Shown piece by piece: positions 1-7,400 of a stretch of DNA of 7,511 nucleotides. The translations under genes and the position numbers were made by a program. The stretch is from JBMTVN01 sp046047235 (GTDB taxonomy: Bacteria > Verrucomicrobiota > Verrucomicrobiia > Limisphaerales > JAHDYP01), in contig JBJOII010000171.1 of the NCBI GenBank assembly GCA_046047235.1, positions 1 to 7,511 of the forward strand. The letters run 5' to 3'. How positions within the stretch are numbered: position 1 is the stretch's first letter; each line of letters starts with the position of its first letter. The notes under the pieces are model-generated. The model searched no databases and was not told where the DNA came from. It saw only the letters and a program-made list of their open reading frames with translations.

Positions 1-1177
1 CGCACTGTGAGAAGTTGCGCGCCCCCGCAGCACCCTTGCCGATCTTCACCAACCCACGATAGCTGTTCTGCCCATGCCCCGCGGAGATCCCCTTCGAAAT
101 AATCGTGCTCTTGGTGTTCTTGCCAATGTGCACCATCTTCGTGCCCGTGTCGGCCTGCTGATAGTTGTTCGTCACCGCCACAGAGTAAAACTCACCCACC
201 GAATGATCGCCCTGCAGCAAAACGCTCGGATACTTCCACGTGATGGCGGAACCGGTCTCCACCTGGGTCCATGAAATCTTCGATTTCCTCCCCTTGCATA
301 CCCCGCGCTTGGTCACAAAATTGTAGATCCCCCCCTTGCCATTCTCATCCCCGGGATACCAGTTCTGAACCGTCGAATACTTGATCTCAGCATTCTCCAG
401 GGCCACCAGCTCCACCACAGCCGCATGCAGCTGGTTCTCATCACGCATCGGCGCCGTGCAGCCCTCCAGATAACTCACATGGGACCCCTCCTCGGCCACA
501 ATCAACGTCCGCTCAAACTGCCCCGTGTTCGCCGCGTTAATCCGGAAATAGGTGGATAACTCCATCGGACAACGCACCCCCTTGGGAATAAAACAGAAGG
601 AGCCGTCGCTAAACACCGCCGAGTTCAAAGCCGCATAAAAATTGTCCGTATACGGAACCACACTCCCTAAATACTGCCTCACCAGCTCCGGATGCTCCCG
701 CACGGCCTCACTAAAGGAACAAAAAATAACCCCCTTCGCCGCCAGCGTCTCCTTAAAGGTCGTCGCCACAGAAACACTGTCAAATACCGCATCTACTGCC
801 ACCCCGGCCAACCGCTCCCGCTCACGCAGCGGTATGCCCAGCTTCTCGTAGGTCTCAAGCAACTTCGGATCCACTTCGTCAAGACTCTTGGGGGCATCCT
901 TCGGTTGCTTCGGAGCCGAATAATAGACAATCTGCTGAAAATCCACGGGCGGATAATCCACCTTCGGCCACTTCGGCTCCTCCAACGTCTGCCAGTGGCG
1001 CAGTGACTTTAAACGCCACTCCAACAACCATTCCGGCTCACCCTTCTTCGCCGATATCAACCGGACCACATCCTCACTCAAACCCGGGTCCACCGACTCC
1101 GTCTCCAGGTCAGTCACAAACCCATACTTGTAGTCCCGCTTTACCAGCCCCTCAATCGTGTCAGCCGCCGTGCTCAT
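1..1177 (-). CDS. sufB: Fe-S cluster assembly scaffold protein SufB (3' end cut by window edge)
   Basis: SufB is the core scaffold subunit of the cytosolic SufBCD complex, which builds Fe-S clusters from sulfur delivered by SufS/SufE or SufU. Seen: an open frame of 392 complete codons that runs off the left edge. It carries family hallmarks: an N-terminal KYGFVT motif, IPKGVRCPMELSTYFRIN, YLEGCTAP with Cys240, VTKRGVCKG, GDHSVGEFYSVA, and NSYRGLVKI followed by ARNFSQC at the edge. SufB proteins are usually about 460-495 residues, so roughly the last 70-100 residues, which include conserved C-terminal cluster-assembly residues, lie outside. The ATG at 1177 is preceded by GGAG at 5 bases and overlaps the stop of the upstream Fur-like gene (ATGA), so translation is probably coupled. 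sufC and sufD are expected further left but cannot be seen. The N-terminus matches SufB rather than SufD. Identification is very sure. Confidence 0.97.
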   Translation of the reverse strand, partial: MSTAADTIEGLVKRDYKYGFVTDLETESVDPGLSEDVVRLISAKKGEPEWLLEWRLKSLRHWQTLEEPKWPKVDYPPVDFQQIVYYSAPKQPKDAPKSLDEVDPKLLETYEKLGIPLRERERLAGVAVDAVFDSVSVATTFKETLAAKGVIFCSFSEAVREHPELVRQYLGSVVPYTDNFYAALNSAVFSDGSFCFIPKGVRCPMELSTYFRINAANTGQFERTLIVAEEGSHVSYLEGCTAPMRDENQLHAAVVELVALENAEIKYSTVQNWYPGDENGKGGIYNFVTKRGVCKGRKSKISWTQVETGSAITWKYPSVLLQGDHSVGEFYSVAVTNNYQQADTGTKMVHIGKNTKSTIISKGISAGHGQNSYRGLVKIGKGAAGARNFSQC

Positions 1178-1647
1178 AAGTTCTCCAGTTCCTTGCTCTT
1201 CCTCACTCGCCTCTCTCGCTCACAAACCGAACACACCCCACGCATCGAAACATCATACCGCGTCGCCCTGAATCCCGCAGGCAGCCACCCCGGTTCGGCA
1301 AGTCTTCCCGTCTGAATTTCAATGTCATAAATCGATCCGCACTCGTCACAGTAAAAATGACCGTGCTCCCGCATGTTCGGGCAAAAACGACTCGCCGCCG
1401 GATCCACCTGCACCCTGCGCACCAGTCCGCAGGCCACGAGTGCCTCCAGACAGTTGTAGACCGTCGCCAGCGAAATATCCGGCATCCGCAACCTCGCATG
1501 CACATACACGTCCTGTGCAGTGGGATGATCAAGGTCCGCAGACAAAATCGAGTAAACCACGCGACGTTGTTCCGTGCGCCGCAACCCGTGCTCCGCCAGC
1601 TCCTGGTCCAGCTCAACATCAGTGAGCTGTCTCCGAGCCGAATTCAT
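1174..1647 (-). CDS. Fur-family metal/redox-responsive transcriptional regulator
   Basis: A 157-residue protein of normal Fur/PerR length. Seen: an N-terminal winged-helix half (about 8-82) with the family pattern LRRTEQRRVVYSIL, DHPTAQDVY and ISLATVYNCLEAL, then a dimerisation half with HGHFYCDECG and a late CSVC. The two CxxC pairs (Cys100/103 and Cys139/142) match the structural zinc site of PerR-like members. Aligning to the PerR regulatory site by eye gives His41, His95, His97 and Asp108 in place, but the position of PerR Asp85 is Cys89 (SRFC). Two more cysteines, Cys66 and Cys73, lie in the DNA-binding half. The ATG at 1647 was chosen because family homology starts just after it. The frame is open to an ATG at 1728, but that stretch overlaps the response regulator end and does not look like Fur. 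The stop overlaps the sufB start, so it probably regulates suf, perhaps with autoregulation. Which signal it senses (Fe, peroxide or Fe-S status) is unknown. Confidence 0.9.
   Translation of the reverse strand: MNSARRQLTDVELDQELAEHGLRRTEQRRVVYSILSADLDHPTAQDVYVHARLRMPDISLATVYNCLEALVACGLVRRVQVDPAASRFCPNMREHGHFYCDECGSIYDIEIQTGRLAEPGWLPAGFRATRYDVSMRGVCSVCERERRVRKSKELENL
1183..1186 (-). promoter_or_regulatory. Shine-Dalgarno site of sufB
   Basis: GGAG on the minus strand, 5 bases before the sufB ATG and inside the last codons of the Fur-like gene. It is the clearest ribosome binding site in the window and supports the ATG at 1177 as the sufB start. Confidence 0.7.
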
Positions 1648-1657
1648 GTCGGCGTGG

Positions 1658-1685
1658 AATTTAACCCCAGACAACAGTCTGTCAA
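1658..1685 (-). promoter_or_regulatory. Candidate promoter of the Fur-like/sufB unit
   Basis: On the minus strand a perfect TTGACA (1680-1685) is followed after 16 bases by TAAATT (1658-1663), a 4/6 match to TATAAT; TTAAAT one base upstream is an alternative. The TGA stop of the response regulator lies inside the -35 box. The predicted transcript would start only a few bases before the ATG at 1647, so the mRNA would be leaderless or nearly so, which agrees with the absence of a Shine-Dalgarno site there. Predicted by eye only. Confidence 0.45.
1668..1681. promoter_or_regulatory. Palindrome CAGAC-4-GTCTG, possible operator
   Basis: A perfect inverted repeat with 5-base arms and a 4-base spacer (CAGAC TGTT GTCTG on the minus strand). 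It sits in the spacer of the candidate promoter and touches its -35 box, where a repressor would block RNA polymerase. It does not obviously match the AT-rich Fur or PerR box consensus. It is short enough to occur by chance; the position is what makes it notable. Confidence 0.35.
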
Positions 1686-2101
1686 TATTTGGAATCGTTA
1701 TTATCTTCAAGCCCGCCGCCCCGCTCACTCACCCGCTTGATCTCAGATAACAACATCGTCGGGCTAAACGGCTTGGTCAAAAACGTCGTCGCCCCACTCG
1801 ATTCAGCATCCTCCCGACTAAACCGATTCGGATTCGCCGTCAGCAATATCACCGGAATATGCCCCGTCTCCGCATCCTGCTTCAACAACCGCAACGCCGT
1901 CATCCCATCCATCTTCGGCATCATCCCGTCCATGATAATCGCCGCAGGCTGCTCCCGCCTCGCACACTCCAATGCCTCGCTCCCGTTGGCCGCATGCAGC
2001 ATTTGGTAGCCCTCACGCTGCAATACAATCTCAATCAACCGAACCATAAACGGCTCGTCGTCCACCACCAACACCTTGAATGCAGATCGCCCTTCAGCCA
2101 T
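1682..2101 (-). CDS. Single-domain response regulator (CheY-like receiver)
   Basis: A 139-residue stand-alone receiver with no output domain. Seen, numbering from the ATG at 2101: beta-1 KVLVVDDEP with the acidic pair Asp14/Asp15, phosphoacceptor Asp58 in IIMDGMMPKMDG, Thr88 in ILLTAN, and Lys110 in LTKPF. All catalytic residues are present, so it should be phosphorylated. Only about 20 residues follow the last receiver motif. The ATG lies one base after the TGA of the kinase/phosphatase gene and has no good ribosome binding site, which suggests coupled translation. A TTG at 2113 is possible but would overlap that gene. It could take phosphate from the HPt of the divergent hybrid kinase and act by binding the neighbouring phosphatase; both are inferences from context. 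The cognate kinase may equally be elsewhere. Confidence 0.93.
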   Translation of the reverse strand: MAEGRSAFKVLVVDDEPFMVRLIEIVLQREGYQMLHAANGSEALECARREQPAAIIMDGMMPKMDGMTALRLLKQDAETGHIPVILLTANPNRFSREDAESSGATTFLTKPFSPTMLLSEIKRVSERGGGLEDNNDSKY

Positions 2102-2102
2102 A

Positions 2103-3878
2103 TCAACGCCCAATCACCACAAACGTCTGGTCGTCCAGCAACATAGGTGAATCCTGATACGACCGCAACGTCTCCACCAGACCGCGGCACATAACGTCCG
2201 CATCCGCCCCCTCGGCAACAGCACTGCGCAACCATTCCTCCAAACGTTCCTGACCAAAAAACTCGCCCCCCGGCCGGGGTGTCTCAGTCAATCCATCCGT
2301 GTAAACCAAAACCCTGCCCCCAGCCTCCAAGACCAATCTCTCCTCCTCAAATTCCGCCCCCTCCAATACACCCAGCGGCATCCCCTCCGGCGATATCGCA
2401 CGAACCCCCCCCCCGCGATTGCAGGCCAGCATCGGACAGTGCCCCGCATTCGCCATCGTCACCGCGCCACTCCGAACGTCCACGTGAACCACCTGCGCCG
2501 TGATAAACATGTCCACCCTGGATAACTCCTCATACAAAAGCTCGTTCGCCTTCCCCAGCATCCTCCCCGGCGCCTCCCCCATGCCAGATAACGCCCGCAG
2601 CAGACTCCTCAAAACCATCGCAAACATCGCCGCCGGCAAACCCTTCCCCATCACATCACTCACAACGACCAGGAATCCGTCTGTGCCCAGTGAAACAATG
2701 TCAAAGAAATCCCCCCCCACCTCCCTCGCACTCTCACAACTCCCCGCCAGAAACACGCCCGGCCACCGCGGCAGCGTGGCCGGTAACAACGAGGTCTGGA
2801 TTTTCTTCGCAATCTCCAGCTCCTGAGCCACCAGCAGGTTCTGCACCCGCGCCTCGTGAAACCTCGAGTTGACCACGTGAATAGCCAGAAAATCTCCAAA
2901 GGTCTGTACCACACTCGTCTGCGCGGCCGTCAACCTCCGCTCCCCGCCTAAACCGCCAATCGCCAGCGTCCCCACAAACTCATCCCCAATAAACAGCGGA
3001 TGCACTAACCCGTAGCCGGATTCCCCCAATTGCACCAACGGATCATCCGCCCCCAACTCTGAAACCTGCTCAAACCAGATGTCCCGGTGCTCCTCCACCG
3101 CACGCACCTCAATCGAACCACCCGCCCCTGGAACTAACCCCCGCCAAAAGACCCCGTGCTCCGAGGAAGCCACGCAAACCAGCCGACCCCCTACCGGCTC
3201 CTGTAACCTCACCACATACCACATCATCCGGGTCACCTGCAGCAGATCACCCAAAAGCCGACGCGTGAAATCCGCAATGCTCTCAGCCCCCCCACGCTCA
3301 CCGCTGTAACGGAAAATCGCCGACAAACTCTCATAACAGGAACTCAGCTCGTCCGCCATGTCGCGAATGATCTGGTCGCTCTGCTTCAACCGCTCCTCCA
3401 AGGCATCCACCCGACCGCTCCAGCCACTCTTCCCCAAACTCGCTTCACCCACCCCTCTCGCCTTCCGCATCACCAGTAGATTGTGCGTCCTCCCCCGCAG
3501 GTATTCCACCGAGTCCATCAAGGAATGAATCAGGAAGATTCCCCGCCCGTGCTCCGCATCATCCGGCGGCAACTCCGGCAACTCCGGCCAGTCAAAACCT
3601 TGCGTGTGATCCTCCACCCGAAAACAAATCACCTCAGTCCCACATACCACCTCAACCGCTATGGAGTCCCGTTCCCCCGAAGGAACCGCGTGCTCCACCG
3701 CATTGTTACACGCCTCTACCAAAGCCAGCTCACACGCAGAAAGAAACTCCTCCTCCAAACCATCAGAACGCAGAAACTCCAATACCCGCTCCACCCCCAC
3801 CCTCACAGCCTCCAAATCACTCTCCAGTTCAATCCGGATCGCGGTCTGTGCCGGCTCCGCAGCCAAATCTCCTGTCAT
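2103..3878 (-). CDS. RsbW-like ATPase - GAF - SpoIIE/PP2C phosphatase fusion
   Basis: A 591-residue soluble multidomain protein. Seen in order: an RsbW/SpoIIAB-like HATPase domain (about 12-138) with N-box VEACNNAVEH (Glu55, Asn59) and HGRGIFLIHSLMD (from 110); a short coiled coil (about 155-190); a GAF-like sensor region (about 195-340); a helical linker (ARVQNLLVAQELEIAKKIQ, from 343) typical before PP2C; and a SpoIIE/RsbU-type PP2C domain (about 360-591). The metal motifs are all there: GGDFFD (Asp390, Asp393), SDVMGKG (Asp408), YTDGLTE (Asp528) and DDQTFVVI (from 582). The family dephosphorylates STAS anti-anti-sigma proteins, and the ATPase domain would phosphorylate them or bind them. 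The next gene upstream is exactly such a STAS protein, 9 bases away. The ATG at 3878 is preferred; a GTG at 3881 is just upstream, and GAGG lies very close to both. The G1-box of the ATPase (DHTQGF) departs from the usual DxGxGF. Two long G runs interrupt the PP2C coding region. Confidence 0.93.
   Translation of the reverse strand: MTGDLAAEPAQTAIRIELESDLEAVRVGVERVLEFLRSDGLEEEFLSACELALVEACNNAVEHAVPSGERDSIAVEVVCGTEVICFRVEDHTQGFDWPELPELPPDDAEHGRGIFLIHSLMDSVEYLRGRTHNLLVMRKARGVGEASLGKSGWSGRVDALEERLKQSDQIIRDMADELSSCYESLSAIFRYSGERGGAESIADFTRRLLGDLLQVTRMMWYVVRLQEPVGGRLVCVASSEHGVFWRGLVPGAGGSIEVRAVEEHRDIWFEQVSELGADDPLVQLGESGYGLVHPLFIGDEFVGTLAIGGLGGERRLTAAQTSVVQTFGDFLAIHVVNSRFHEARVQNLLVAQELEIAKKIQTSLLPATLPRWPGVFLAGSCESAREVGGDFFDIVSLGTDGFLVVVSDVMGKGLPAAMFAMVLRSLLRALSGMGEAPGRMLGKANELLYEELSRVDMFITAQVVHVDVRSGAVTMANAGHCPMLACNRGGGVRAISPEGMPLGVLEGAEFEEERLVLEAGGRVLVYTDGLTETPRPGGEFFGQERLEEWLRSAVAEGADADVMCRGLVETLRSYQDSPMLLDDQTFVVIGR
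2405..2414 (-). repeat. Homopolymer run of 10 G in the PP2C coding region
   Basis: Ten uninterrupted C on the plus strand, so ten G on the coding strand, encoding Gly489-Gly491 and the first base of the next Val in the PP2C domain. A one-base slip would shift the frame about 100 codons before the end and remove the TDGL and DDQT metal motifs. Confidence 0.95.
2711..2718 (-). repeat. Homopolymer run of 8 G at the PP2C GGD motif
   Basis: Eight G on the coding strand spanning the end of Val387, Gly388, Gly389 and the first base of Asp390, the first metal-binding aspartate of the phosphatase. Slippage here would remove the whole catalytic domain. Confidence 0.95.
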
Positions 3879-3887
3879 CACCTCAGC

Positions 3888-4196
3888 CTAGGCTCGCACA
3901 ATCTCAAAAATCCGGTGCATCCGCGTCAGTTCCAGAATCTGCTGCACCGGACGCGCTGGATTGACCAACCGCACCCCACCCTTCCGACCGCAGGCCGTCT
4001 TGTGCAGCGAAATCAACGCCCCCAAACCGCAGCTGTCCAGAAAAGCAGCCCGTGACAAGTCGATCTCAATGTTCCGCAACCCGTCAGACATCGCTCCCCG
4101 CACCTCGTCGCGGAACCGCGTGGCATTGACCGCACTCAGCTCCTCCACTCCGCCAATAGCCAGTGTGTCTCCCTGAACTTTAAGCTCCATCTTCAT
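3888..4196 (-). CDS. STAS-domain anti-anti-sigma factor-like protein (RsbV/SpoIIAA family)
   Basis: A 102-residue single STAS domain, the normal length of the family. Seen: an N-terminal beta hairpin (LKVQGDTLAIGGVEELSAVN), a central NIEIDLSRAAFLDSCGLGAL, and a C-terminal VRLVNPARPVQQILELTRM. Asp54-Ser55 in LDSCGLG aligns with Asp57-Ser58 of Bacillus SpoIIAA, so Ser55 is the expected phosphorylation site. The following Ser/Thr common in the family is Cys56. In known partner switches the unphosphorylated form binds an RsbW-type kinase and frees its target, and a PP2C phosphatase resets it. Here both activities seem to lie in the protein encoded next downstream. It is the first gene of its operon. 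A second ATG at 4190 could also be used. No strong ribosome binding site is seen, only GGA 3 bases before the ATG. The target of the switch (sigma factor or other) is not in the window. Confidence 0.93.
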   Translation of the reverse strand: MKMELKVQGDTLAIGGVEELSAVNATRFRDEVRGAMSDGLRNIEIDLSRAAFLDSCGLGALISLHKTACGRKGGVRLVNPARPVQQILELTRMHRIFEIVRA

Positions 4197-4427
4197 GCGT
4201 CCAAACGCCGGACTTCAAAAGCTGCTGCCCACCGCCCCAAGTCACAGGATGTTATTCTCACTGACGACAGGCAATACGGACACCATCAGAACCAAAGGCG
4301 GAGGCAGAAGTCACGCCAATTCGCCCCGGCGAAAAAGGCATGACGACCGCCACTGCCCTGTTTACTTTCTGCCATTGCACCCGAGGCCGGGAACCACCCC
4401 GCCGCGGTCCACAACTCACCACCAAGC
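4197..4427. other. Divergent intergenic region between the STAS operon and the hybrid kinase
   Basis: 231 bases with no supported gene. The open frames that cross it have no recognisable protein features. It must hold the promoters of both the minus-strand signalling operon and the plus-strand kinase, but no -35/-10 pair near consensus was found on either strand. This may mean alternative sigma factors or activator-dependent promoters. The only clear structure is the inverted repeat at 4320-4333. Confidence 0.6.
4320..4333. promoter_or_regulatory. Inverted repeat TTCGCC-CC-GGCGAA in the divergent promoter region
   Basis: Perfect 6-base arms around a 2-base centre, about 125 bases from the STAS start and 95 bases from the kinase start. 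With a 2-base centre it suits a dimeric DNA-binding protein better than an RNA hairpin. The A-run lies on the wrong side for a terminator on either strand. A shared operator for both divergent units is possible but unproven. Confidence 0.4.
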
Positions 4428-7400
4428 ATGCCCGGTCTCTTCGCATACGCCTCCGAACTCCCCCCAGCCGCGCACCTGGCCATCTGGACCACCTGGCTAC
4501 CCGCCGTTCTCTGCCTGACCCTGGCCACCCTCGTAACCCTGTACCACCGTCGACGCCAAAAGATAAACCTCCAGACCCTCAACCAACTGGAGCTTGCCCT
4601 CGCTACCGCCCGTCAGGAACTCAGCGAAAACCAGGAACGCCTCCGCCTCTTCCTCCAGTCTGATCGCGACAGCGAACTCCGAACCTTCGCCGGAGCCTTC
4701 CACCACAACCCCGCCCCGCTCGCTATCACCACAGAAAAAGATGAACGCTTCCTCGAGGTCAACGACGCCTTCCAGGAACTTTCCCAATACCCCCGCAACC
4801 AAATCATCGGCAGCACCGCACACCAACTGCGCCTCTGGCCCGATCAACCCCATACCCCCGGCACTCCCAAACCCTCCCGCGCAGAATACGCGTTCCAGCC
4901 CAGAACCGGCCCCCTTAAACAGGTCCTCGTCGATTCCTCCGCCCTCTGGATCGAACGCCAACCCTGCCGCCTCACCGCGTTCATCGACATCTCCAGGCGC
5001 CGCGAAATGGAGGAGAAACTCAGACAAAGTGAACAGCGCCTGCAACTCGTCGCCCGGGCCACCAGTGATACCGTCTGGGAACTCGACCGGGAAACCAACC
5101 AAATCTGGTGGAACGAAGGTATTCGAACCATCTTCGGCTACTCCAATACGCCTCTCCCAACTGATCCACGCTCCTGGAAAGAGGCCATACACCCCGAAGA
5201 CCGCTCCCAGGTCGTCGCAGCATTCCAAGAAGCCCTCTCCCAAGGCCACCCCACCTGGTCAGCTGAATATCGATTCGCAAAGGAGGACGGCTCCTATGCC
5301 GATGTCACAAACCGCGCCCTCATCGTGCGCGACCCGGACGGCAACTGCACCCGCGTCGTCGGCGCCATGGTCGATATCACGGAAAGAAAACGCTTCCTCA
5401 CCGAACTCGCCCACGCCCGGGATGCCGCCGTAGAAGCCCTCCGGCTTAAATCCGAGTTCCTCGCCAATATCAGCCACGAAGTCAGAACCCCCCTGAACGG
5501 CATCGTCGGCATGACCGTCCTCCTCCGCGATACCCGCCTCAACCGCGACCAGTCCGAACACGTCGAAACTATCCACAACAGCACGGAAACCCTCCTCCAC
5601 ATCGTTAATGAAATCCTCGACTTCTCCAAGATCGAGGCCGGAAAAGTCCACTTCAATAAGGTCAACTTCGACCTCAGGGCCTCCATCGATGCCACGATAG
5701 AAATGGTCGCCGATCGCGCCCAAGCCAAACGGATCGAACTCGTCACTCTCGTCGATGGAAATGTGCCCGATCGCCTGCACGGCGACTCCGGACGCCTGAA
5801 CCAAGTCATCTCTAACCTCGTAGTCAATGCACTCAAGTTTACCGAGGAAGGCGAGGTAATCCTCAACGTCTCCAGAGCCAGCGAAACCGACACCCACGCC
5901 CTGCTCCTCGTCGAAGTCAAAGACACCGGAATCGGTATCCCCGAAAAAGCCCTCCCCTTCCTCTTCCAAGCCTTCTCCCAGGTCGACGGATCAACCACCC
6001 GCAAACACGGCGGAACCGGCCTTGGCCTAGCCATATCAAAACAACTCGTCGAACTCATGGGAGGGCAAATCGGAGTCGAAAGCACCCCCGGAAAGGGCTC
6101 CACCTTCTGGTTCACCTGCCGACTCGATATCCCCCACTCCCCCAACACCTCCTCCCCACCCCCACAATTCCCCAGCCGCCGTATCCTGATCGCCGATCAC
6201 CACGCACCAACCCGCCAGCTACTCCGCACGGCTGTCGAAAGCCTGAAAGCTCAAAGTGTCGCCACCGCCTCCGCCGCCGACGCTCTACACTGCCTCCGCC
6301 GCGCCGTCAGCGAAGGACAAGGATTCGACCTCGCCATCCTTGAACGCGACCTCCGCCTGCCCGACAATCGCGACCTCCTCGAGCAAATCAAGGCTGACAC
6401 CCAACTCCAAACGCTCCCCGTTATCCTCGTAGTCCCCCGGGACCATACCGAAGATACCACCCTCATCCGGTCAAGCGGCGCAAACGCACTGCTGTCACGC
6501 CCACTCAAACAACGCGCCATAACACAAACCATTATCCGACTGCTCGGCTCACCCACCTCCCACACCACCCGGCACTGGCTCGACCGTCCCAAACCCTCCC
6601 AACAAACCACCTCACCCCACCCACACCCACACTCCAACCTCCGTATACTCGTCGCTGAAGATAACCCCATCAATCAACGCGTCGCCCTCGGCCTCCTCCA
6701 TAAACTGGGCTACCACGCCGAGACCGTAGTTTCAGGCACAGAAGTCCTCCACGCCACCTCCGCAGCAGCCTATGACGTCATCCTCATGGATTGTCAGCTG
6801 CCTGAAATGGATGGCTTCGAAGCCACACGGCAAATCCGACGCCGCCCCCTATCACCCGATACCCCTCATCCCCAGCCCTACATCATCGCCATGACGGCGT
6901 TCGATCAATCCACAGCCCGCACCCGCTGCGAAGCTGCCGGCATGGACGACTTCGTCAGCAAACCCATTCGCTTCGAGGCACTCTCAGCCGCAATGGCACG
7001 CGCAGCCAATGGACGCACGCCCCCTCCACAAAGCGAAACTGAACTGCTCCAAGCCCAGCTGGACCTCCTATCCGAAACCCGGCCCGAACCAACTCTCGAT
7101 GAGGCAGCACTGCAGGTCTTGCGTGAACTGAAAACCGAGGACGGCACCAGCGCACTCACCGAAATGATCGGTTTGTTCGGCCAGCAAACCCCCGCCCAGT
7201 TGGAAGAAATCAGCCTGGCCCTAACGCGCTACGACGCCCCAGCAGCAGAAATCGCCGCGCACTCCGTCAAAGGCAGCGCCAAAACCATGGGCGCAACCAA
7301 ACTTGCCGAACTCTGCGCCGCCATCGAAGAAGAAGCCCACAACGGTAGCCTCCAAGTCGCCAGTCACTTGCTCGCCCAAGCCAAACAGGCCTACCAGCAG

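Noticed and set aside
1648..1728. Longer N-terminus for the Fur-like protein, from an ATG at 1728
   Set aside because: It would add 27 residues that overlap the response regulator end by 47 bases and show no Fur similarity. A promoter-like element lies between this ATG and the one at 1647.
3483..4055. Plus-strand open frame of 190 codons opposite the phosphatase and STAS genes
   Set aside because: It is antisense to two confidently identified domains and has a low-complexity Arg/Gln/Pro/Leu composition.
4199..4213. GTCC-7-GGAC inverted repeat just before the STAS start
   Set aside because: Four-base arms with a 7-base loop are too weak to claim a regulatory hairpin.
4497..5249. Long minus-strand open frame of 250 codons opposite the kinase
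   Set aside because: It lies entirely antisense to the PAS region of the kinase. Its Gly/Glu-rich composition is what C-rich sense codons give in the antisense frame, and no domain is recognisable.
4594..5433. Plus-strand open frame of 279 codons in another frame of the kinase gene
   Set aside because: It is Pro/Ser/Arg-rich with no domain, and lies inside the clear PAS coding frame.
5259..6148. Minus-strand open frames of 236 and 284 codons opposite HisKA/HATPase
   Set aside because: Both are shadows of the conserved kinase core on the other strand. Long stop-free antisense frames are expected in C-biased coding DNA.
6615..6632. CCCAC-type short repeat, possible tandem repeat element
   Set aside because: It encodes Pro-His-Pro-His-Pro-His in a linker between two receivers and is ordinary low-complexity linker sequence.
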